Part shown: positions 34,270-43,400 of the stretch, one piece after another
Layout: each line of letters opens with the position of its first letter
Numbering within the stretch: position 1 is the first letter of the stretch
Assembly (NCBI RefSeq): GCF_001513955.1
Contig: NZ_KQ948144.1
Location: forward strand, 1 to 63,088
From: Streptomyces pseudovenezuelae
GTDB taxonomy: Bacteria; Actinomycetota; Actinomycetes; Streptomycetales; Streptomycetaceae
Reading direction: 5' to 3'
Length of the DNA: 63,088 nucleotides
The notes under the pieces: model-generated
Databases searched by the model: none
Told to the model about the DNA's origin: nothing
What the model saw: only the letters and a program-made list of their open reading frames with translations
Translations under genes and position numbers: made by a program

Positions 34270-36522
34270 CTAAAGGTTCTCGGTGACGGCTGTGTGCGTC
34301 GCGGGGCGGGGCACCGTGGCCGACGGGGAGCGGTCGAGCGCCGCCGCCGACGGCACCGGATGGCGCTCCGCGAGCGGCACCACGGCCGGCAACCGGGTCT
34401 CGCCCAGGACGACATGGCGTATGACCCGTTCGGCGGCGCGGCCGTCGTCGTACGGGCAGAAGCGCTCGCGGAACGCCGAGCGCAGCTGGGTGGAGCGGGA
34501 GCCGCGCCAGTGGCCGGTGGCGAAGATGTCGATCAGTTCGTCCTCGCTGCGCGCGACCGCGCCCGGTGCGAAGGACCGCAGGTCGAAGTAGGTGCCGCGG
34601 GCCGCCTCGTACGCCTCCCGGTCGTCGGCGTGGATCACGATCGGGCGGTCCAGGTTGGCGTAGTCGAACATCAGGGACGAGTAGTCGGTGACCAGGGCGT
34701 CCGAGGCGAGGCACAGGGACTCCACGCTCGGGTGGTCGCTGACGTCGACGACCCGGCCGGTCGCGGGGGAGACGAGCGGGCCGCCGTGGCGGTGGTGGGC
34801 GCGGGCCAGCACGACGAAGCGGGGGCCCAGGCGGCGCAGGAGGCGCTCCAGGTCGAGGGTGGTGCGCTGGGTGCGGCGGTAGTCGCGGTAGGTGGGCGCG
34901 TACAGGATCGCGACCGAGCCCTCGGGGATGCCCAGGCACTCGCGCAGCCGCCGTACGTCCTCCGAAGTCGCCCGCTGGAACACGTCGTTGCGGGGATAGC
35001 CGTAGGGGAGCGTGGTGTAGCGGCCGGGATAGACCCGCTCCCAGGTCAGGGTGGTGTGGCGGTTGGGGGACAGCAGGTAGTCCCACTGGTCGACGCCGCT
35101 CAGCATCGCCTCGACGTCCAAGTCGCCTGCCGCTGCCGGGCGTTCCCTGAGGTCCAGGCCCATGTGCTTGAGGGGAGTGCCGTGTTGGGTCTGCACGAGG
35201 ACCTGGCCGGGGCGCTTGACCGTACGGCGGTCGAAGTCGGTGTTGCTGACGAGGTACTTGGAGCGGGCCAGCGCGGTCCAGTGGGCGGCCGTGCCCGGGC
35301 GCAGCCTGCGGGTGGCCGTCGGGACGGTGTGGTGGTGCTCGGGGCGGGCGACCCAGGCGGTGCGGATGTGCGGGGCGAAGGTGCGGAACGCCTCCTCCAG
35401 CGCGCCCGGGTTGCAGCCGTGGCCGCGACCCTCGTACGCGGTGAAGACGGCACGGTCCTCGCGCAGGGGAAGGCAGCGCTGGACGCGGTAGTGGAGGCGG
35501 AGGGCCGCCGTGTGCAGGGACCTGGCGAGGCGTAGGACCGGACGGGCGGTGCGGCGGGCGAGGCCCCGGGCCAGTTCCGCGAGCCGTTGGGTGCGGTAGA
35601 GGCCCAGGCGGATCACGGTGTGGCGCAGCCGGGAGCGCGCCGGGACCGGGTGGCCCGGGGTGCGGTGGGCGCGGTAGTGGTCGCGGGCCCGCCGCAGGAA
35701 CGCGGCGCGGGTGCCGCGCGGGAAGCGGTCCCGGTCGGTGAACACCGCCGAGAGGTGGTCCACCATGCGGCGGAACAACACCAGCCGCCACCGGGCGAGT
35801 TCGGGCCGCCGGTCGACGTACGCGAAGACCCTGTCGTACTGGTCGAAGAGGTCGAGGCGGCCGGCCGTGTCGAGGAGTTCGCCCTCGCTGCGGCGGTGGT
35901 GGACGCACACCCGGTCCAGGGTGGCGATCGACTCGGCGGCCGTCAGGGCCGGGTAGGTCCACGGCAGGTCGGCGTGGTGGCCGGGCGGGAAGGAGAGGCC
36001 CGCCCGCTCGACGAACTCCCTGCGGTACGCCTTGTTCCAGGCCACCGCCGGCACCCGCAGCAGTCCCGGGCGGTCCTCCAGGCGGAACGGCGCCGGGCCC
36101 TGCTCGGTGAGCTGAGCCGTGAAGGCGGCGCGGACCCGCTCGCCCGACCGGTCGACGAGCGCGTGGTCGTGGACCAGGACGTCCGGCTCGCCCGTCTCCT
36201 TCAGCCGGTCGGCGATCGCCCGCAGCGCGTGCGGGGCGAGGGTGTCGTCGCCGTCGAGGAACAGCAGGTAGTCGCCGCTCGCCTCGGCCGTCCCGGCGTT
36301 GCGGGCGGCACCGAGCCCCGCGTTCCGCGCCAGGTGGACCGCCCGGACCCGGGGATCGCGGGCCGCGAACTCGTCGGCGATCTCGCCGCAGGCGTCCGGC
36401 GAGCGGTCGTCGACCGCGATCAGCTCCAGATCCTCGTACGACTGCGACAGCACCGATTCCAGGCAAGCCGTCAGGTACGCCTGAACCTTGTACGCGGGGA
36501 CGATGACACTGAACCTGGGCAC
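34270..36522 (-). CDS. Glycosyltransferase family 2 fused to CDP-glycerol glycerophosphotransferase
   Basis: 750 residues from the GTG at 36522. Residues 1-~230 form a GT-A family 2 domain: FSVIVPAYKVQAYLTACLES, NAGLGAARNAG and metal-binding DGDD (90-93). A basic linker (about 230-370) follows. Residues ~380-720 form a Glyphos_transf (TagB/TagF-like) domain with VQTQHGTPLKHMGLDLR, PRNDVF, ILYAPTYRDY and LVTDYSSLMFDYA. The fusion should add both a sugar and glycerol-phosphate units to a lipid-linked wall polymer at the cytoplasmic face. The TagGH-like exporter 5 kb away could export the product. No signal peptide. The RBS is weak; an ATG two codons earlier is out of frame. Confidence 0.9.
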   Translation of the reverse strand: MPRFSVIVPAYKVQAYLTACLESVLSQSYEDLELIAVDDRSPDACGEIADEFAARDPRVRAVHLARNAGLGAARNAGTAEASGDYLLFLDGDDTLAPHALRAIADRLKETGEPDVLVHDHALVDRSGERVRAAFTAQLTEQGPAPFRLEDRPGLLRVPAVAWNKAYRREFVERAGLSFPPGHHADLPWTYPALTAAESIATLDRVCVHHRRSEGELLDTAGRLDLFDQYDRVFAYVDRRPELARWRLVLFRRMVDHLSAVFTDRDRFPRGTRAAFLRRARDHYRAHRTPGHPVPARSRLRHTVIRLGLYRTQRLAELARGLARRTARPVLRLARSLHTAALRLHYRVQRCLPLREDRAVFTAYEGRGHGCNPGALEEAFRTFAPHIRTAWVARPEHHHTVPTATRRLRPGTAAHWTALARSKYLVSNTDFDRRTVKRPGQVLVQTQHGTPLKHMGLDLRERPAAAGDLDVEAMLSGVDQWDYLLSPNRHTTLTWERVYPGRYTTLPYGYPRNDVFQRATSEDVRRLRECLGIPEGSVAILYAPTYRDYRRTQRTTLDLERLLRRLGPRFVVLARAHHRHGGPLVSPATGRVVDVSDHPSVESLCLASDALVTDYSSLMFDYANLDRPIVIHADDREAYEAARGTYFDLRSFAPGAVARSEDELIDIFATGHWRGSRSTQLRSAFRERFCPYDDGRAAERVIRHVVLGETRLPAVVPLAERHPVPSAAALDRSPSATVPRPATHTAVTENL

Positions 36523-36611
36523 GGCACATCCAAGGGTCGGCGCGGGCGTTCTGCCCGGGAACGCCCCACGGCGGCGCGGGGTTACGGTCCGTACGGCATT
36601 CGGGCGAACGC

Positions 36612-36643
36612 GAGGGGGCGGACCGGTTCCGGCCCGCCCCCTC
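36612..36643. terminator. Hairpin downstream of the sugar ABC operon
   Basis: Perfect 10-bp stem GAGGGGGCGG (36612-36621) / CCGCCCCCTC (36634-36643) with a small inner CCGG-TT-CCGG stem, just after the minus-strand permease stop and before the glycosyltransferase start. Confidence 0.75.
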
Positions 36644-36662
36644 AAATCGACTGCCCCACGCG

Positions 36663-37571
36663 CTACTTGACCGCGCCCGCCATCACTCCGGACACGAACT
36701 GCCGCTGGAACGCGAAGAACACGATCAGCGGAATCACCATCGAGATGAACGCGCCCGGTGCCAGGACGTCGACGTTGTCGGCGAAGGCGCGCATCTGCGT
36801 CTGCAGCGCGACCGTGATCGGCTGGCTGTCGGCGTCCGTGAACACCAGCGCGATCAGCATGTCGTTCCACACCCACAGGAACTGGAAGATGCCCAGGCTC
36901 GCGATCGCGGGCCCGCCGAGCGGCATCACCACCCGCACGAACAGGCGCAGTTCGCCCGCGCCGTCGAGCCGTGCCGCCTCCAGCAGCTCGCGGGGGATCT
37001 CCGCGAAGAAGTTCCGCAGCAGGAACACCGCGAACGGCAGGCCGAAGCCCGTGTGGAAGAGGATCACCCCGAAGATGTTGCCGAACAGGCCGATCTTGCC
37101 GAAGAGTTCGGCGATCGGGATCAGCGCCACCTGCACCGGCACCACCAGCAGACCGACCACGGCCATGAACCACCAGTCGCGGCCCGGGAACTCCATCCAC
37201 GCGAACGCGTAGCCCGCGAGCGCGCCGATGGTGATCACCAGAAGCGTGGCCGGGACCGTGATCAGGATGGTGTTGACGATCGAGCCGGTGATGTCGCTGT
37301 TGTGGAGCAGCTTGTCGTAGCTGTCCAGGGTGAGCTGGGAGGGCTTGGTGAAGACCGTCCACCAGCCGCTCGCGGTGAGGTCCTCCGGGCTGCGCAGCGA
37401 GGAGATCAGCAGCCCGATCGTCGGCACCAGCCAGAACAGGCCGACGACGACGAGCAGGACGCTGATCAGGCCGCCGCTGACGCGCTCGACGAGCCGTGAG
37501 CCGAGCGACTGCTTCGCCTTCGCACCGTCGGCCGCCGCCGTCTCCGGGAGCCTTTCGGCCTGAGTCGTCAT
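36663..37571 (-). CDS. Carbohydrate ABC transporter permease (MalG-like)
   Basis: 302 residues, six hydrophobic segments starting near 32 (GGLISVLLVVVGLFWLVPTIG). The binding-protein-dependent transport motif (EAA loop) is ELLEAARLDGAGELRLFVRV, where it contacts the ATPase. The C-terminus QRQFVSGVMAGAVK is typical of MalG-type sugar permeases. The ATG at 37571 overlaps the stop of the first permease gene (ATGA). No ATP-binding gene is in the operon, so a shared MsiK-type ATPase encoded elsewhere is likely, as is usual for Streptomyces sugar importers. Confidence 0.92.
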   Translation of the reverse strand: MTTQAERLPETAAADGAKAKQSLGSRLVERVSGGLISVLLVVVGLFWLVPTIGLLISSLRSPEDLTASGWWTVFTKPSQLTLDSYDKLLHNSDITGSIVNTILITVPATLLVITIGALAGYAFAWMEFPGRDWWFMAVVGLLVVPVQVALIPIAELFGKIGLFGNIFGVILFHTGFGLPFAVFLLRNFFAEIPRELLEAARLDGAGELRLFVRVVMPLGGPAIASLGIFQFLWVWNDMLIALVFTDADSQPITVALQTQMRAFADNVDVLAPGAFISMVIPLIVFFAFQRQFVSGVMAGAVK

Positions 37572-38911
37572 CGCCGCACCTCCCGCCTGAGCCGACGAAT
37601 GTTGAACCACATCACGGGGATCACCAGCAGCAGCAGGAACACCGAGATGGCGCTCGCGATGCCGGGCTGGTCCTCGGCGAAGCCCTTGCGGTACAGCTCC
37701 AGGGCGAGGACGTTCGCGTCGTCCTGCGAGGAGCCCGGGGCGATGATGAAGACCAGGTCGAAGATCTTCAGGACGTTGATCATCAGGGTCACGGTGACGA
37801 CCGCGAGGACGGGCGCCAGCAGGGGGACCGTGACCCTGCGGAAGACCTGCCACTCGCTCGCGCCGTCGACCCGGGCCGCCTCCAGCAGCTCCCGGGGGAT
37901 GCCCGCGAGCCCGGCCGCGATCAGCACCATCGCGAAACCGGCCCACATCCAGATGTACGACCCGATGATCGCCGGTGTCACCAGCGAGGGGCCGAGCCAG
38001 TCGAGCCCGTTGTAGGCCTCCTTGAAGTTGCTCGCCGGAAGCCGCAGTCGGGCCCCGTCGGCCTTCTCGGAGAAGGAGAACGTGCCGTCGTCCCCGGCCT
38101 TGGCCGTCTCGACGACCTTGCCGTCCTTGACCGCCTCGATCTTCATGCCGGGGTAGCCGAGTTCGGTCGGGTCGACCCCGCCGAGCTTGCCGACGCCCTT
38201 GCCGCGCGTGAAGTCCTGCCAGGTCGTGCCGGTGATCCGGCCCGGGTCGGCCTGCGGTGCCACGGCCTTCTTCGCGTCTGTGGGCATCTGGTCCGGGGCG
38301 ACGCCCACCAGGGGCAGGGTGACCGTGCCGCCGGTGCGGACCGTCGCCTTGGTGATGAAGCCGCCGCTCTGGGCCACCAGCGGCGAGTCGCGGCCCGGGT
38401 GGGCCTTCGGGAACGCCGAGGACTGCGCGAACGTGTCGTGCACACCCACCCATACCGCGTTCGCGAACCCCTTGTCCGGGTCCTGGTCGTAGACGAGCCG
38501 GAAGATGATGCCCGCCGCCAGCATGGAGATCGCCATCGGCATGAAGACGACCAGCTTGAACGCCGTTCCCCAGCGCACCCGTTCGGTCAGCACCGCGAAG
38601 ATCAGACCGAGTGCGGTGGAGATCGTCGGCGCGAACACCACCCAGATGACGTTGTTCTTCAGGGCGGTGCGGATGCCGTCGTCGGTGAACAGGGCCTTGT
38701 AGTTGTCGATTCCGGCGAAGCCGTCACCGGACTGGTCGTAGAAGCTGCGCCCGATCGAGTACCCGATCGGGTAGACCACGAGCGCGCCCAGCAGCACGAG
38801 GGCGGGCAGCAGGAACAGCGCTGCCACGGACCTGCGCGTGCCGGTCACGCTCTTGCGCGACTTGGGAGAGGCAGGGGCCGGTGGGACCCCTGCCTCGCTG
38901 GCCGACGTCAT
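37568..38911 (-). CDS. Carbohydrate ABC transporter permease (MalF-like) with a large exterior insertion
   Basis: 447 residues; ordinary family members are about 300. Helices 1-3 lie near 30-50, 85-107 and 120-142. Then comes an extra ~150-residue soluble region (about 150-305), and helices 4-6 follow with EAA loop ELLEAARVDGASEWQVFRRV. The insertion is beta-rich in appearance, and its end (MKIEAVKDGKVVETAKAGDD followed by GTFSFSEKADGARLRLP) looks like a carboxypeptidase-regulatory-type or Ig-like strand pattern. By topology it lies outside the membrane, facing the binding protein. The ATG at 38911 lies 4 nt after the binding-protein gene. Confidence 0.9.
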   Translation of the reverse strand: MTSASEAGVPPAPASPKSRKSVTGTRRSVAALFLLPALVLLGALVVYPIGYSIGRSFYDQSGDGFAGIDNYKALFTDDGIRTALKNNVIWVVFAPTISTALGLIFAVLTERVRWGTAFKLVVFMPMAISMLAAGIIFRLVYDQDPDKGFANAVWVGVHDTFAQSSAFPKAHPGRDSPLVAQSGGFITKATVRTGGTVTLPLVGVAPDQMPTDAKKAVAPQADPGRITGTTWQDFTRGKGVGKLGGVDPTELGYPGMKIEAVKDGKVVETAKAGDDGTFSFSEKADGARLRLPASNFKEAYNGLDWLGPSLVTPAIIGSYIWMWAGFAMVLIAAGLAGIPRELLEAARVDGASEWQVFRRVTVPLLAPVLAVVTVTLMINVLKIFDLVFIIAPGSSQDDANVLALELYRKGFAEDQPGIASAISVFLLLLVIPVMWFNIRRLRREVRR

Positions 38912-38915
38912 CGCG

Positions 38916-40310
38916 TCAGTTCCCGAAGGCGGCCGCCGCGTCGGCCTCCAGCTTCGCCTGCGTGCCCGCGATGTTCTTCGGGTTCGTCAGGAAGTCCTGG
39001 AGCGCCTTCCACTCACCCTTGCCGGGGGTGCCGCCGAAGGCCTGCGGGGCCTGGTCGGACATGTCGAAGCGGAAGTCGTCGCCCGAGTCGATCAGCGCCT
39101 TGGCGATCTTCTGCTGCACCGCGTTCGGATACGCGGAGATGTCCACGCTCTTGTTCGGCGAGAGATAGCCGCCCAGCTTGGCCTGGATCGTCGCCGCGTC
39201 CGGGGAGGCCAGGAAGGTCGCCAGCGCCTGCGACGCCTTGGAGTCCTTCAGGATCACGGCCGCGTCGCCGCCGGAGACCACGGGGGCGGTGTCACCGACC
39301 TTCGGGAACGGGAACACCTTCGCGTCCGTGCCCACCTTCGCCTTGGCGGTCTGGATGTTGACCTGCGCGAAGTCGCCCTCGTAGACCATCGCCGCCTTGG
39401 GCTGGTCGCCGCCGGTGAAGGTCTGCGTCACCGAGGCCGGGAAGTCCACCTGGAGGGCGCCCTTGGCGCCGCCCGCGACATAGTCCTTCTTGCCCCACAC
39501 CTGGGCCAGCGTGGTCAGCGCGTCCTTCACGGACGGGTCCGTCCACTTGATCTCGTGCTTGGCGAGCTGGTCGTACTTCTCCGGGCCGGCCTGGGAGAGA
39601 TAGACGTTCTCGAACCAGTCCGTCAGGGTCCAGCCCTCGGCGCCGCCCACGGAGAACGGCGTCACGCCCGAGTCGTACACCGTCTGGGCCGTGGTGAGCA
39701 GTTCGTCCCACGTCTTCGGCTCGGTGGCGCCCGCGTTCTCGAAGACCTTGGCGTTGTACCAGATCAGCGACTTGTTGGCGGCCTTGTAGTAGACGCCGTA
39801 CTGGGTGCCGCCGACCTTGCCGATGTCCTGCCAGCCCTGCGAGTAGTTCTTGGCGAGCTCCGCCTTGGCCTCCGTGCCGAGGGGCTTGGCCCACTTCTTG
39901 TCCACGGCCTGCTTGATCGCGCCCGGCTGCGGAAGCATCGCGACGTCCGGCGGCTGGCCGCCCGCGACCTTCGAGCCCAGGAAGTTCACGATCGGGTCCT
40001 GGGCGGGCACGAAGGTCACCTTGGCGCCGGTGCGCTTCTCGAACTCCGCCAGGACCTTCTTGAAGTTGGCCTGCTCCTCGCCGCTCCAGACGGCGGCGAC
40101 CTCCAGGCTCTGACCGTTCAGCTTGGGGAGGGTGACCGTGGTGCCGGTCTCCTTGCCGCCTGTCGCGCCGCCCGTGTCACTGCTCTTGTCATCGTCTCCG
40201 CCGCATGCGGTGAGCGACAGGGCGAGGGCCGCCGCGAGGGCGGCGGCCGCCGATTTCGCAGCCCTGTTCGCTGACCTGGGCTTCCGCTGTGTGCTGCTCG
40301 TGCTGCGCAT
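38916..40310 (-). CDS. Extracellular sugar-binding lipoprotein of an ABC importer
   Basis: 464 residues. The basic N-terminus and hydrophobic stretch end in lipobox LTAC (33-36), giving a lipid anchor on Cys36. The mature protein has the family 1 solute-binding fold: LEVAAVWSGEEQANFKKVLA, AQDPIVNFLGSKVAGGQPPD and YGVYYKAANKSLIWYNAKVF. The family includes binders of oligosaccharides such as alpha-glucosides; the ligand is not determined. First gene of the operon. A GTG directly before the ATG is a possible alternative start. A 12-bp palindrome 25 nt upstream is a candidate operator. Confidence 0.92.
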   Translation of the reverse strand: MRSTSSTQRKPRSANRAAKSAAAALAAALALSLTACGGDDDKSSDTGGATGGKETGTTVTLPKLNGQSLEVAAVWSGEEQANFKKVLAEFEKRTGAKVTFVPAQDPIVNFLGSKVAGGQPPDVAMLPQPGAIKQAVDKKWAKPLGTEAKAELAKNYSQGWQDIGKVGGTQYGVYYKAANKSLIWYNAKVFENAGATEPKTWDELLTTAQTVYDSGVTPFSVGGAEGWTLTDWFENVYLSQAGPEKYDQLAKHEIKWTDPSVKDALTTLAQVWGKKDYVAGGAKGALQVDFPASVTQTFTGGDQPKAAMVYEGDFAQVNIQTAKAKVGTDAKVFPFPKVGDTAPVVSGGDAAVILKDSKASQALATFLASPDAATIQAKLGGYLSPNKSVDISAYPNAVQQKIAKALIDSGDDFRFDMSDQAPQAFGGTPGKGEWKALQDFLTNPKNIAGTQAKLEADAAAAFGN

Positions 40311-40334
40311 CACGACCCCGTTCTTCGTTCCTCG

Positions 40335-40346
40335 TCGAACGTTCGA
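40335..40346. promoter_or_regulatory. Perfect palindrome, candidate LacI-type operator
   Basis: TCGAACGTTCGA (40335-40346) is a perfect 12-bp inverted repeat with a central CG, 25 nt upstream of the sugar-binding lipoprotein gene. It resembles the general shape of LacI-family operators (AACGTT core). No regulator gene is adjacent, so the cognate protein would be encoded elsewhere. Confidence 0.45.
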
Positions 40347-40466
40347 GGGCTGTCCCGTGCGATCTGGTCTACGCCGGGGGGCGGAGGTCGGCAAGTGGGC
40401 GTCCGCTGTCAACCGGAAGATCGTGATGCCGTCGTGACCAGTGCCGGTGCGTCGTGGCACACGTCA

Positions 40467-40485
40467 CCGGGGGCGGTGCCCCCGG
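40467..40485. terminator. Hairpin downstream of the FHA-FtsK gene
   Basis: Perfect 8-bp stem CCGGGGGC (40467-40474) / GCCCCCGG (40478-40485) with a 3-base loop, 13 nt beyond the minus-strand stop at 40498. Confidence 0.65.
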
Positions 40486-40497
40486 ACCCCTTCGCGT

Positions 40498-43400
40498 CTA
40501 GAGCAGTGACGGGACCTCTGCTGCTGCCACTTCCCTCGCTGCCCGTTCCAATGCACTTGCCAGCAGGGCAAGATCCGTCGGGCCGTTGCCCAGTTCCCGG
40601 ACCGGGCGGCGGGCCGGGGGATCGCCCATGCGGTCCCATTCCAGCGGGACGACCGTGGGGCGCAGAGTCGCCGTGCGGGGGATGCGGCCGGTGACCCGGC
40701 CCGCCTGGAAGGCCGTGACCCGGCCGTCGGGCCAGGTCAGCCGGCCGCGGCCGGGAGCCGGTTCGTCCGGGCCGGTGGCCGGGGTGTCCAGGGTGACGCG
40801 GAGGGTGGCCCGGCGGGCCGCTTCCGACTCGGCCGTACGACCGCCCGGCCCGGTCGCGGCCACCAGATGGACGCCCAGCCGCTCGCCCTCACGGGACACC
40901 GCCTCCAGCGCGCGTATGACCGAGCCGGCGGCCGGCCTGCCCGGGGAGCCGAGGGGCGGGGAGACCAGGGCGTCCAGGTCGTCCACGATCACCACCAGAC
41001 GGGGGAGCGGGGGTGCCGTCTCGGTCCGGCGCCGGGCCGCCGCCGGGCGCAGGCGGATCGTGGAACTGGACGGCGAGTCGAGGTCGCCGGCGCCCTGGTC
41101 GCCGCTCGTGCCCGCGGGGCCGGTCGGGGTGCGGGGGGACGCCGTGCGCTGGGCGACCATGCGGCCCGACAGCTCCCGGCCGGTGTGCCACTCCGCGAAG
41201 TCGCAGCGGCCCAGCAACTCCGCGCGCCGCTTCAGCTCCGCGCTCAGGGACTGTGCGAACTCCCGCATGCGGACCGGGTCGTTGGCGGTCAGATGCGTGG
41301 TCACGTGCGGTACGTCCGTGCACACGCGCAGGCCCTCGCCCTGGCCGCCGCCGCCCACGCTGTCCCGGCCGTCCATCAGGACGACGCTGAGACGGTCGGG
41401 GCGCTCGGCCGCGGCCAGCGAGGCGACGACCGCCCGCAGCAGTTCCGTACGGCCGCTGCCCGCGGGTCCCTCGATCAGCAGGTGCGGGCCCTGGGCGACG
41501 AGGTCGGCGCAGACCGGGCCGCGCGGTCCGGCGCCCAGCACCGCCCAGGCCCGGCCGCCGAGCGACTCCGGGTCGTCGGCCGCGTCCGCCCAGCGGGTCA
41601 TCAGCGACGGCGGGGTGGCCCGGGCCAGCCCCAACTCGTCCAGCAGACGCGCCGACTGGGGCAGCGGAGAGGACACGCGTGCGTGGCCCGCACCGGAGGT
41701 CCCGTCCGTGCGCAGCGGTGCCAGCGCCCGCGCGAACCGCTCGGCCCAGGCCGCGGAGACGGCGTCCACGGCGGCGACCGTGCCGTGACCGACAGGGGTG
41801 GGGGCCGCGGTGAGGTGAAGGGTGTCGGCGTCGGCGCGGTCCGCGTGGCGGGTCCCGGCCGGGGGCGGGGTGGTGCCGGTTCGGCCGGGCTCGGGGTGGT
41901 TGTGGGAGGCGCCGGTCCCGGCGCCCCCCTGCCCGGGAACCCCGGTCCGCGCCACCCGCATCAGCCGCAGTGCCGTCGCCACGTCCCCGCTGAGCAGGCC
42001 GACCGCCCCGCACTCGTGGAACGTCGGGGCCGCGGCGCACGCCGCCTCGTAGGTGTCCGTCACCGGAGACGCGGGCGAGGCCGGGGCCGTCTCGGCCAGG
42101 CACACGATGTGGATACCGGCCCCGGGACCCTCGGCGGCCAGCCGTGCCACCGCCTTGCGCAGGTCCGCGCCGCCGGGGTCGCCGTCCACGACGACCACGG
42201 TGTACGGCCCCGGGAAGCCGCCGCTCGTCTCGTCCTCCGCGTCGTCCCGGGCCCAGGAGGGCCGTCGGGCGGTGTTCCGGGAGCGGTCCTGCGGGGCGGC
42301 GGAGCGGGCGGCCGGGACGGTCCCGCGAGCGGGGGCGAGCTCCGCGTCGGCCAGGTGGTCGTCCAGGCGCCGCAGAAGTTCGTCGGTGCGGGCCGCGGCC
42401 TGTTCGCGGTCGTGGGCGAGGAGGAGGCGGCAGTCCTGGCCGTGCCCCGGGCGGACATGGGGGAGCCAGCCCAGCCAGGCCCACTCGGCGGTGCGCTCCT
42501 GCGCGGACCGGGAGCGGTCCGTGCTGATCAGGACGATCTCCAGGGTCTCGGGCGCGTGCAGGGCGGCGAGCTGGGCCACCACCGCGCGGGCCAGCCCGGA
42601 CAGTCGCGCGCGGGGACCGGCCAGGCCCAGGGCGCCGGCCTCGCGCAGATCCGCGGTGACCGGAACGGCCGGCAGCAGCCCCGAGCCGTCCGGGGCCGCC
42701 CGGTCGGCGGTGCCGAGCCGCACGGTGAGCGCCTCCGGATGCCCCGGCCCGCGCTCCCACAGGCGCGCGCCGGGCCCCAGTGCCGTCAGCAGCAGGGCGG
42801 CCGGGTCGGGCCAGACCTCGGGCACCTGGGGCGCGTCGGCCGACGGCACCGCGGTGACCGGCGCGGCCGGCTCGTCGTACGCCACGTCCCGCTCGGATGT
42901 CTCCTGTTCGCCACGCCCCCCGGCCAGCCGCCGGGCCCACGCGGACAGCCCACCGCGTCGCCGCACGCCCTGCGGTACGTCGGTCCCGCGCAGCGGGGTG
43001 CCCTTGCGGCGGCCGGTGGCAGGGGCGTCCGGGGTCTCGGAGGCGGGAGGGGAGGAAGGGAGGGCGGAGGAAGAGAAGAGCCGGTCCTGGTCGGCCGGCG
43101 GAGGTGAGGGGACGGGGGTCGTGCGCGTGACCTCGAAGGAGCCGAGCCCCGACCGGCCGCCGTGGGTGTCGCCGCCGGAGTCCCTGCCGCGCTCGTCGCC
43201 GGGGGCGTCGGAGGCGGCCCGTGCCCGAGGGGTGCCGTCGGTGTCCGGACGTCCGTCGCCGAGGTCGTCCCGGCGCTCGATCCGGGGCGCGCCGCCCTGG
43301 CCCGGCACGACGACCGGTGGCTCGGTGGGGCGGTGGCCCTGCGCTCCCGTGGCTTCGGGGCCGCCGCCCGAGGCGCCCCAGCTCCCGGAGCCGTAGGCGT

